Positions 1 through 10,800 of a stretch of 64,000 nt of DNA are shown one piece after another. Made by a program: the position numbers and the translations under genes. The first letter of the stretch is position 1. The number at the start of each line of letters is the position of its first letter. The notes beneath the pieces were generated by a model. It worked only from the letters and a program-made list of their open reading frames with translations, did not search any database and was not told the DNA's origin. Location: assembly GCA_000320545.1 (NCBI GenBank), contig ADNK01001278.1, forward strand, positions 104,501-168,500, given 5' to 3'. Source of the DNA: Bigelowiella natans CCMP2755. Lineage: Eukaryota; Cercozoa; Chlorarachniophyceae.

Positions 1-935
1 GAACAGGTATTCATTACCCTAGATGAAGACCGATATGGAGAAGATGGGACTTGGGGAACGACGAGGATATTGACGATAACCAATAAGGACCACTGTATAC
101 GTATCGATACAAGTAGGCTACATGGAGCTTAATATTATGGAAATGTGCAAATCATAAACTCACATCCAACTTGGAAATTTAGCAACGTCATACCCCACGA
201 TGTGACTGGTAATAGGATTCGTTCTCAACGGAATGTGTCTGCATTGTGTCTGCCATTTACCATCTCTTGAAGCAGCAATCATGCATAGAATACAGGATTT
301 GCTCGTAATTCTTGCAAAAACAAGCAAAGACTATGCTACATGTAAGCGATTAATGCACATTTTGTTTTTAGTGTTACGAATTTGAAACAGTCAACAGAAA
401 AATAAGGGACTCGCCGGGTAACCAAAGCGCGCAGTCAGCGCAAAATGTGCGCACATGTTATCTAGGTATATCCATATGCAACTTGCATCGTACGTAAGCG
501 CAAGCAACGAATAACACGCGCCACATTGTCGTGTACATGTATTCACAGCAGAACATGGATCGCAGGTACGATGTATATTGGATGGAATGATGATAATTAG
601 CTAGCGCCTGCCACGCCGCCGGCTAGTTGATACTTATCTAGCTAGTGTAGACTACATGCTATGCTGGTTCGATGTATGTCGTACGCACGGCCTCATGTGA
701 GCACAGTAAATAGCCATAGCGCTATAACAATTGGGCCAGCATGGGCACAACTGTGGTACATTGACATGCGTGTGAAGACATCAATCTCATAACCTTTCGT
801 AGCACAGATGATGTTCTTGATTAAAGCTGCACACTGCGTAGTAGATCGATTGCACACAAAGATGGATCGAGCTAGTGAATTGAGTAGTGTAGTGTTAAAA
901 TGTATAGTACTTCATTGCATTCATCCTGCTTGATC
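1..935. other. Intergenic, left edge
   Basis: I see no coding exon here. It lies downstream of the LCMT1 stop codon on the minus strand. The stretch from about 400 to 900 is rich in CTAG, GCTAGC, TGCA and GTAC words, like the other odd intergenic islands in this window. Nothing resembling an RNA gene was found by eye. Confidence 0.5.
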
Positions 936-2247
936 CTAGAGTTTGTCTTTCTTTTCTGATTGTTTCTTCGGTGGAGGATAGTACGTGCCAATTGTCAATG
1001 CGTAGTGCGCTCCAAATAAATGCCATTCTTCGAATTCGTCAAACATTTCCAATTTCTCTATTCGCGCCTTGTCCTTCGGGTCGAGGATTTTACTATAAAC
1101 AGTGTTCATGTCGAAGGATTGGGCATCAGTCCATCCACAGTCTCTATATCGCTTTACTTGAGCTTCTAATGTCGGATAGGCTTTAAGGCTTCGCAGTGCG
1201 CAGCCCCGCCCCTGCAAATTCTGAATCATTATTTGGCCAAACGGATCGTCCGGACGGATCTGTTCATAGCATACAAACCTCCCAAAACCACCACCGTTAC
1301 TGCTTTTCTTAGAAGCCCAGGCAATCACCCCAGTCGAGTACTTAGGTTCCAAATATATCAGTACGCACTCAGATAGAAAAAGCGTGGGAATTGAGAAGTC
1401 AGCGCCGCATTTTTCCATGGCAACATCAAGCGCTTTGGGATCGCGAAGGTCACAGCTCACGAGATGGTAGTTCTGCGTATGTATATCAGCCTGGATTTTC
1501 TTTCGTTTAACCTTCTTTTTGCTAGGATCCTTCTCCTCATCACCACCTGCTTCTTCCCCTTCTTCGTCGTCAAGTCCAGCGAGGCTTCGGAGCTCCGCTG
1601 TCGCTCTAATAATGTGTGCTTTCCTTTGTGCAATGTCCGGTAGATCTGCTTCGATATAACGGAAACCTTTGAACCCCGCTTTGCGTACTTTAAAAAATGT
1701 CGTGTCGAAACCGGCGCCCAGGCACACGATCTGGTAGCCCTTAGCATCCAGGTCATTAGCAGATGATGATTCTGTTTCCATCGCAGTTGTCTGAGACGAG
1801 GTTGTGGTGCTACCAGCTGGTGGGGAGCAGATTTTAGGTTGAGGCCCATTTTGTAGGAAGTCTTTTACCATTATTTCAAAAGCCGCTACCCGTGAATAAT
1901 AGCCTACAGAAATTTATAAGAATTGTTCATCATGCCAAACGATGTTCAAGGCAGGATATGTGTTTCTAGAAAGGCTATATACTTTTGGTACAAAAGGAAA
2001 CCAATTAATACCACGGTTAATGAGCGGCGAACGCTTAGCTCGCTTTGTCACAAAGTATTGAAGAAACTTGTCATCAAAGTATCCTTTCTCCGCAGCACAC
2101 CTAACAAGCCCACCCATAATCAATCAAGATCCAAAGAACATACTCATAACCCTAACACTAGAATAAGAAAGGGCGAGAAAAAGCTGGTGAGTACAATTTG
2201 GAGACTGCGGCGTCGTCAGAGGTGCCCTGGACCGCCTTCACGTCCAT
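936..2247 (-). CDS. LCMT1: Leucine carboxyl methyltransferase 1 (PP2A-C methylation)
   Basis: The enzyme methylates the C-terminal leucine of the PP2A catalytic subunit using S-adenosylmethionine, in the cytosol or nucleus. Three exons join in frame: 2247-2195, 2100-2012 and 1903-936, giving 369 aa. Exon 1 starts MDVKAVQGTSDDAAVSK. Exon 2 continues LCAAEKGYFDDKFLQYFV and KRSPLINRG, then YYSRVAAFE, which is the family's N-terminal block. Later blocks are IVCLGAGFDTTFF (SAM site), EADLPDIAQRKA, LVSCDLRD, LFLSECVLIYLEP and YEQIRPDDPFGQIM. An acidic/lysine-rich insert (GEEAGGDEEKDPSKKK) sits between EADLP and the next strand. Introns are 94 and 108 bp, both GT-AG. The ATG at 2247 is chosen because the VQGTSDDA block directly precedes the conserved core. 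Confidence 0.93.
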
Positions 2248-3590
2248 CGTCAATTGAACGAGCAGTGATGATTAGCTTTGTTCAGATAATATTCCATGCG
2301 AGAAACATCTAAAATAGTTTCTTCTTCGGCAGTTTCTCTCTCTCACAAAGTGTCGCTTCACACAAATGCAATGCAATTAGAAAGAATCCTTGATACCGGA
2401 AAACTTTGTGAATTCTCGAGAATTTGCTGTTTTCACTTGAAGGCCGATGAATAGCGTGGTGACTGTTCAGGAGGGTGTGGATTGTGACAGGATGAGAGTT
2501 AGCACACATGATTTTCACCCCAATGGAATCACTTCATTCATTCATTCAAAGTGGAAGCTGTGTTTGCGCACTTTGGAACGGAGATTGACTGTGACAGTGA
2601 ACTCATTTCCCACGCATTGGCTTTGCATTGGTTTGTCCAATGTCCAGCAATGCTGACAGATTGAATGCCCAGCACTCTTTGCTTTTGACTCTGGACTTTC
2701 TCATTTTTGCGCTGTGCCGCAGGCTTGGCTGATCCATCCTGAACTGTCAACCTGACTAGGGCATGCTGCACGCAGCACAACGTGCGTGCTGCTCGCTAGC
2801 TCGTGCACATGCTTGCCGCCAGCTTGCTAGCTTGGATGAACAGATCACCAGCTAATTTGCCTCATTCCATTGTGCACTCGTGCACGTGCGCACACGCGCA
2901 CATTGTGCACTCATTGCTCCCACTTGACCGATGCTGGGATCGAAGAACACAAAACAATGCTGGAACAACACGCAAAACTCCAATCTAGCAATGTTGTTGC
3001 GTAGCTGCTGATTGATTCACGACGTGTGTTTCAATGCTCCAACGTGCGCACCATAGCACCATGTGATCCTCTCCCCCGTCCCCCCGCACAGTGGCATTGT
3101 TTTCTGCCATGGTCTCGTAGTGCTGTCTGCACGCGTCGTCTAATTTTTCTTTGTGTGCGTGCGTTGAGCTTTGCATCTTGCGCTCTGTCAGCAGAAACCC
3201 ATGCAAGATGCACATGCGTAGCGAGTTGTACACAAGGCATCAGGTCGCACGTGAGCATTGGTGTGTGCGACGGTAAGAATTAGGAGACAAGGACGCCATC
3301 TTTCTCATGTATGGCATGAAACGCTAAGTAAGCAGTGAAATTTAGAACAAATTATGTTAACGATGTCGCCGACTTCCCTAAATTAGATACCATGATCCAT
3401 GCTATTTTCGGGATGTATGGTTCTTCAATTTCATGGACTTCGTCTTGAGCATAAGGAAGGTGGAGGCCAGAGCGTTTCGTCTGTTGTAAGTGCAAATTTG
3501 TGTTAAGGGCTGATGAGGGGTGGAGTTAAACGCTGAATCGGGGTACAACTATTGTAGGAGCATTATTTCAATGAAGTAGTCAATAAAAAA
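2248..3590. other. Intergenic gap with CA/TG-rich island
   Basis: This lies between the LCMT1 start and the 3' end of the METTL gene. I find no convincing exon. From about 2530 to 3280 the DNA is dominated by TGCAC, GTGTGC, GCTAGC and CACGCGCAC words, in the same style as islands at 38.2, 43.5 and 46.4 kb. Short ORFs on both strands follow from that composition and have no recognisable domains. Confidence 0.5.
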
Positions 3591-6210
3591 TCACCTGCCA
3601 TCAGACTTTTTCAGTCCAGGCCTCTTCTTCTTGTGCTCTTTTGTTTCCAGCTGCTGCTGCTGCTGCTGTACAGTTTTAGTTTTCTTCTCCGAAACTTCTT
3701 CCCTGAAGAAGACCAATTCTAGGCTTGGATGCGCAGCATCCTGGTGGAATGATTGCAGATAAGGAATTCGCAACATCAATTTGAAGCAAATGAGAAAGCG
3801 TTCAAAGATTTCCTTTCCCAATGTTCTACTGTTACAAAATAGTACTTTTGAGGGGCTGTTCTAATCTTACAACATACCCCTTTCTTGGCTATCTATGTAC
3901 TATTCTTACCGAATTCTCAATGATATATTGCTGGCAGCTCTTGTCCTTGAATAGTTTATTAACCCCTTTCTTTACATCATCGCATCTTTGAAAGCCGAGA
4001 TCCTTAGATAAACGAAGGTTTTAGATAGAAAAGGGCTGTGGCAGAAGCCTTAAGCTTTAAAATGAGCGTTGTTTTCACAATTTTGTTAAATTTTGGTTAA
4101 CAAAAACAAATATTGTCACTATCCTCCACTTTGGTTTGTTTCCCTCTCCAAAGACAATCCTGTACCTTGATGACATTGTAGAAATTCTTCTCGCGATCAG
4201 CGAATCTGGCCCTGTTGGCAATCCACAAATGTAAGGGTTTGGTAGACACCGTCCTCACCAATTCGATGGTCTCGAGCAATGCCCCATATGAGTCGGCTTC
4301 GTACATACAGTCCGACATAATCAGCACATCTGCAATAATTGCAGCAGTAACGATGTTCAGATCACAACGAGCAGGAGAATATGCAGTTGTATAAAGATGT
4401 GATAATGTCAGAAGTAGTGAAGGATAGACAACCTATCGGCATGCTATCGAGTATTTCCTGAGACAGCTTTGAACCCCATACGTACTGCGAAACCACAAGC
4501 CCCTCAGCTTTTTCCTGCTTAATTTATCCCATAAAGGCATTCGACTAAGATACTTTGGCGGATTTGAACAAAAATGTAATTGGTTAGCTTGTTGTCACCT
4601 CATTCGTGAGATTCCTATGAGCGTTGTAACGAGCTAGTTTGGTGTATTTCTCAGAACCTAATGTTAACCAATAAATGGAAAAATATACTTGGCTTGTCGA
4701 TTTCTCACAATTGTCAAGGCAAAGCCTTAATTTTCATTGCCTAACCGTCTGTAATATGGACGAACGCAGCCCCTGCGATCTTGCATGCAATGCTTACCTA
4801 CGATATTGGTTCATTTACTTTTATGTGTACTACGAGTAGTGTTCACCAGAAAATTAATGCACAGCCATCGCTACAATAATCGCAGTCATCTCTGATTTTA
4901 TTTGCCCTATTTTGTAATCTTTATCTGTTCTTTCTCAAACATCTTCTTCACTCAATATAATATTTTATCACCAGTCCTGTCCCGGCACCAATCTCTAAGA
5001 CCCTTTTCCCTCGTACCCCTCCTGCTGGGAGAAGAGCTTCAGCCTGAGAACGACAATAATCGCATTAGACAACGTGGTGATAATCACGATGATGATGGTG
5101 CACTTTGTAAACGTGAAATAGCCTTATGGAATTCACTAATGATTCGCTGTGAAGTATATCATGCTGATCTTTCGCTTCCACAGATGGAATTACGGCGCAG
5201 TAACTTTATAAAGTTATTACGCACTACCTGTTCCACCATACTGTTTGCAACAACGAAAGACAGGAGAGCGCCACATCCCCACACCGCGCCTCCTGTATCC
5301 ATACGTGAGACATTGGGAGCGACAGAGTTCATCTTGTTCTTTGAGTAATCCAATAATCGCTCCTTTTCCCTGATGAGGTCTATGACCTGATCGCAAAGCT
5401 CCTGAATGCTGATGATATCTTTCTCCGATATCTCCGTCCCCATGGATATTTCAGCCGTTTCCTTCAGCTTGATCTCCAAAGTCTTTGGCAGAATATTGGA
5501 GAAGTTGACGTCCTTTGCGTTGGCGCGCATGCCCATAGCCTTGACTGCCTCGGCAAACATGAGAGTATCCGGAACTATCTTTATTATCTCAGGGAAGTGC
5601 CATCCATACCATTCCCGCATGCGCATGGCGTATGTTTTAAGATCTTTGTCAACTTTATCCAAGTTTGCTAAGTTGAGGAGGAGAGCGTTGAGTGGAGAAA
5701 ACGGTGTTGATCAGAACAGAACAGAAGAGAATGCGTAGAACGGGAAAGTTCGTATGAAAGTAAATCGGAAAGGAATGTAAGGGAATGACTCAGCAGATGC
5801 ACTCCACGCACGGAGGAATGACGAAAGAAAAGATTTATCTCAGTCTTATTACTGCTCTCACTGTCCTGCCCAAACTGCTGCGTGATGACCAGCTTCCTTT
5901 TGGAGGGAATCGGTAGGATAAGTGTACGAGATTCTCTATGGCGAAGAGAAGGGGAGTCCCCGGAGGAGGAATTGATGCTGCTATCGCTCATAAGCACCGT
6001 CGCCGTCCCCTCATCAATTTTCGCCATCCTCCTCCTCCTCCGTCTGATTAGCTCTCCTGACAGGTGGCGTTTTTGGTCTGCGACTTGCTGAATTATCAAT
6101 AAATCCAAATTAATCAGGCTGTTTTGTTCAACGCGATGGGTGGCCTTCCGACGGAGCCTGTATTTCATTGTCGTAGGAAGAAATTGGCCTTTTGGTTGTG
6201 AAAGCGTCAT
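3591..6210 (-). CDS. METTL21-type protein methyltransferase with embedded NOSIC segment
   Basis: A seven-beta-strand SAM methyltransferase of the Methyltransf_16/METTL21 group, which methylates lysines on chaperones and translation proteins. Exons: 6210(or 6027)-5862, 5667-5228, 5043-4972, 4797-4746, 4657-4599, 4514-4433, 4329-4166, 4002-3910 and 3740-3591. All phases agree. Motifs in order: LVITQQFGQD, GGAVWGCGALLSF, KRVLEIGAGTGL|VSIAC (motif I across an intron), FVHITDG, SEKYTKLARYNAHRN, LVVSQYVWGS, DVLIMSDCMYEADSYGALLET, WIANRARFADREKNFY and LELVFFREE, then a Gln/Lys-rich tail. Length is 425 aa from ATG 6027 (486 aa from ATG 6210), or 300 aa if the Nop-like part is skipped by splicing to 5292. 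The extra segment is described separately. The substrate is unknown. Gene class is sure; start codon and isoform are not. Confidence 0.85.
5312..5667 (-). other. NOSIC (Nop56/Nop58-type) segment inside the METTL gene
   Basis: 119 codons match the coiled-coil NOSIC region of Nop58/Nop56/Prp31 proteins. Visible blocks are NLDKVDKDLKTYAMRMREWYG, WHFPEIIKIVPDT, AKDVNFSNILP, ISMGTEISEKDI, IQELCDQV and YSKNKMNSVAPN. In real Nop58 this is followed by the Nop domain (VGELVGARLI...). Here it runs straight into VSRMDT and the methyltransferase strand GGAVWG. An acceptor (cttag) precedes 5667 and is in phase with the upstream METTL donor at 5862. There is no stop codon, no NOP5NT domain and no Nop domain. 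It is therefore a partial Nop58-like piece captured by another gene. Confidence 0.85.
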
Positions 6211-6605
6211 GAAAGCTTTGCTTCGCTTCTGACGCCCATCGCTTTTAATTTTCCAGCGTCAAGCTTAGGAGGACTCCCTTCTCTCTCTCAACCCGGAAGG
6301 GCTTGACACTTTCTCCTTTTACCCCTGTGATAGCAAATCATCCTCAAACTGTCGAGCAGCTACGCAAAGGAAAAGTAAAACAAACGATTCTTCCTTTGAT
6401 TCTTCCTCTGGCACAGATGAATCTCAGCGATTAGTTACAGAACCAAATTGAGAGCGCATAATTTGTCACGTCTTTGCTGACGAAATATTTCGATACAAAG
6501 CAGCATACTAAACTATAAGCATTTTGTTCCTTGTGGAGGATAAAGCTTATCTCCATATTGCTGCAGGCGTTGCGAGGATATTAGTCCTCAAGGGAGGGAG
6601 GTAGT
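6211..6605. promoter_or_regulatory. Head-to-head gap, METTL / sacsin-like
   Basis: A short spacer separates two divergently read genes (395 bp from ATG 6210, 578 bp from ATG 6027). No exon is seen. Both promoters must lie here. No TATA box or known element can be assigned by eye. Confidence 0.45.
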
Positions 6606-7690
6606 ATGGACGACCTCGCGGACTTAGCCGAAGAGTTTGGGCAACGGGAAAGTCTTACCAGTCGGCTTCGGAACATCCTCTCTCTCTATCCAGAAGGGCC
6701 AGGTCAAAATCATCAAAACTGATCATTCTCAAAGCAATAGACTGCCACAATTTTCCGCGTCGTCGACACGATTTTTTACAGCTTTGCCGACTGTTCCCCA
6801 TCTTCTTTGTGATCATGTCCTTCCCCATTGTCGTAACGTCCTTCCTCTTCTCGTATTCGAAGGAGTGTTATTCGAGCTAATCCAGAACGCAGATGATGCT
6901 AAAGCAACTGAAGTGAACTTGATTCTCAACAAGGTAGTAGTAGCAGTAAAATACTGAAATCAGAGTTCTTTGAAGCTTGAGACCGAATCACCTGGTGCTC
7001 GAGCGACTTGTGTTAAAATCTCCTCCAAACTCTCATTCTGTGATTTTGACGATTTTCTATCTATTTCCCCCCGTCAGGATTCCTATGGAACTTCGAGTTT
7101 ATTTGGCCCGCAGATGGCATCATGGCAGGGGCCGGCTCTTTGTGCGCATAACAACTCAGTTTTTACTCCAAGGTAGTACTGCAAATGACGATAGCGCTGC
7201 TGTGGATGATGATTAAGATGATGATGATGATAGTGATGATGATGATAGTAGTGATGATAATGGTTATCTGTAAAATATGAACATGAAACAAGAACATCGT
7301 GTTCTGCTGATCTTATGTGTACCGTTATCGTTTTCATTCTTCTCAGGGACTTCGAGGCGTTGAGCCGCATAGGGCAAGGCAGCAAGCTGGAGAAAATCAA
7401 TGCTACGGGAAGGTTTGGTCTAGGGTTCAACGCCACGTACCACTTTACAGATATACCAAGCTTTGTGAGCGCAGACAAAATTGTGTTTTTTGACCCGCAT
7501 GCCAAGTATGTCCCCGGCGCGACGGGTAATAAATAATAGACGGCTGTGAGTTGAGAAGATATATTTGATGTATGGTGATGGAACAATCATAAGAACTTGT
7601 GAATTACTGAACACCACTAATGTGGTGATCATATAAAGCATAGAAACTCAACGCTGTGCTTGTATATATTTTATGTATGCGAGCATGTAA

Positions 7691-7737
<47 letters not shown>

Positions 7738-7825
7738 TATCTACATAATATATATAGTTTTACATATAATCTCTACATCCAGTATTTATGTATGTAACTA
7801 CGAATACGCAGTATCATATGCATGT

Positions 7826-7859
<34 letters not shown>

Positions 7860-10800
7860 GTGTGTATGCTCGATTGTATTCAATTTTTAAAGATCGTCGT
7901 CCTTCAATTCCATCGACAATATAACCATTAGAACGTTCTCCCGGCATCAAAATACCAATTTCTGCTCTGAGCAAGAAGCACGATAAATATGCGGATCAGC
8001 TCGCACCATACAGCCTCATGGGATGCAATTTGACTGCGGCGACGCGCTATGAAGGAACGCTATTCCGTTTTCCTTTGCGAACAGAAACCACGGCTGAACG
8101 GAGCGAGATAAAGCCTAAGGTCTCGTTGATAATTCGGCTGATCATTGCGCCTTACTTTTCTCCAACGATAACGGCTGATGCTGCTTTATTTCTTTTTCTG
8201 CTATTGTTTCCATAAGCTAACCTCTTCATTGTTCTTCACGCTTCACGTTACTATCCTATTAGGTTTTGAGCGTGGATGACGTGATGTGTCTGTTCGAGTT
8301 GTATCGGCGTGTGGCATCTCAGTCGATTCTCTTCCTGCGACACATAACGAAGATTAGCGTCCACGTTCATGCCAAGGGCCGGACGACAACGCTCTACACA
8401 GTCGAGCTCAAGGACAAGGCGCAACGAAGGAACGCTGTGTGGCACCAAATGAATCGTAAATTTGCCAAGGAAGCAGAAAAGCACGGCCTAACACTTGCGA
8501 AGAAGGGGGCCTTCTATGAGCAGCTCAAGCGGTTCTCTGAGGAGGACCTGCCGCAAGGAGAACAGCGACTACGTGTACGCTTCACAGAACATGACAGGCT
8601 CTCATACACGGTACGAACTAGTAGCAACAACAGCACAACAGCGGCAGATTTTAGATGTTGTTTACGTAAGAATGATGTCGAAAAGGAAAAGAGGAGGAGG
8701 AGGAAGGAAGGAATGTATAATAGGATGAAGCAGGAGAAGAATGTATTATTATCATTGCAACTGGGAATGGTGATGATACATGATATACCGTGAATCATCT
8801 CTAACAGTAGTGTTCATCATCGGTAAAACTTAAACAGGTTTCGCTCCCCACAACATCCTCATGGTTAGACTCGGTTGTCTTGCAAGAAAACGTCGTTATC
8901 GCTCTCAAGGATGGGTACCATCCTGTCGTTGCGCAGAAGGAGGCAGCAGGAGTAAATGATGAGAAAACTGACGAGAAAACTGACGACAACAGCGAAAGTG
9001 ATGAGAAGAAGAAAGCTGAGAAAGATGAGCATGTTGCTGGAATAATGAATAGTACCAAGAACATCCTCATCGCTTCGCAGATTATGGCGATCAATGGCGA
9101 GCCCGTCTCTAGTCATACGGAGCTCAAGCAACGCGCAAAGCAAATTAGGGATAGTAGTAGTTCTTCAACTTCGACAACACTCTCACTGTCACTCTGCATC
9201 TCACGAGAGGCACCAATGGCAGAAAAAAGGTTGGTTGATAACGGCAACGACGATAACAAGACAGGGAGGGGAGAATCCTCGATAGTTACTACGAATACAT
9301 CAACTTGCACCGAGGAAACTTACCTTGTGTATGAGGCTCTGGGGGGTAAGAGAGCGAGAGAAATGGCACTAGATCCTTCCCGTCGCCACCTCAAATTGCT
9401 TCCTTGGGCGGGTGTTGCAGCACTCATATCACGACGACGCACAGAGATAGATGATGAGAACGAATCGTCCTCGTCATCGTCGTCTTCCTCATCGGGAAGA
9501 AGCCTTTCGGCGACTGAAGGCCGAGCTTTCTGCTTTCTGCCACTACCGTGCTTTACTGGCCTCTCAGCGCATGTGAACGGGTAGTATATTTAGTGGTAGT
9601 AGTAGTAGTAGTAGTATTAGTAGCAGCAGCGGCAGTCGAAACAAATAGTAGTAGTGATAGTAGTAATAGTATTTGTATTAGCAGTCATTAGATACACATA
9701 TCACCAGCCAGTTACACAACGACGTTCCGCTCTCATTCGTCCTTTATTCTCTAATCCGTTTCTCTACTACTCTGCTTCCCCTCCTCTCCTTGTTGTTTGC
9801 CATGACCGTTTTGCAAAAAATCCACAATGAACAACACCAACCACAAACCACCCTCAAGATACTTCGAGCTGTCGGCCAATCGTCGCGACATCTGGTGGGG
9901 CTCGGATATGAGTGGTGACGGGGCTCTTAGGTCGCAATGGAACCGGGTCATCCTTGAGGATGTAGTCGCCCCGTGCTATGCTAGGATGATTCATCTTGCA
10001 GCCAAGGAAATCAGCAACAGTGATAGCAGCGATGATGGTGGTGATAAGGGGATGATGGTGGTGCAAAAGAAGGAAAGTAATGATGATGATGATTTCTCCT
10101 TATTGTCTTCGTCCTACTCCTTGTGGCCGCGAAAGTGGGCGTCGGAGGCGTGGGAAGTGACGCTGAGACGCGTCTACATCGAACTCTGCCAGCTACCGGT
10201 GCTTAGGAGCAGGTAAACACATGCATGCGCACACACGACGCGAGTGTGTGTATCTTAAATATTAATATCTTGATGGTGATGATGCAGGTTCACGAATCAA
10301 TGGGTACAGCCTACATCATGCGTGCTAGTTAACAGCGCGGACAAAACGCAGCTTACAGTCGCAGAGATCCTCGCACTTCAGTGTCGAGCAAACGAAGGGC
10401 ATGATCTCGTCGAAGTTCCTCCGACGATTTTCACCCACCTGTCTTCGACGGAGAAAGTCACAACGCTTACGTCGCCTCTGGTACGCAGATGGATGAAGGC
10501 AGCGGTTTCCCGTCTTCTAGTTGGAAAGGATTACGGTAAGAAGAAGATCTAATCCTGAACATCCTCTCTTCCTTCTCGTTGTCCTTTGTTGCGTACATAG
10601 ATAAATAAATGATATATGTGCTGATGATGGCGCTCGTACTGACGCTGGTGCTACTATATAGGGCCTCGACTGGGTAATTTACAGAGGTTCAAAATCGAGT
10701 GGAAGAAAGGAATTGCACTTCTTGACTTCTGCTGCTCTGACCTCCATCTTAACGACTCTTCTGCTGCTCCTCCTTCTCGGGTGATGATTGGGGTAGATAA

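Noticed and set aside
5293-5311. A 19-nt GT...AG sequence between the NOSIC segment and the methyltransferase strand, reminiscent of ultra-short nucleomorph introns.
   Set aside because: Removing 19 nt breaks the reading frame, while reading through keeps it. All other introns here are at least about 60 nt.
4902-5738. Plus-strand ORFs at 4902-5348 and 5406-5738.
   Set aside because: They are antisense to the METTL/NOSIC exons, which have clear homology on the minus strand.
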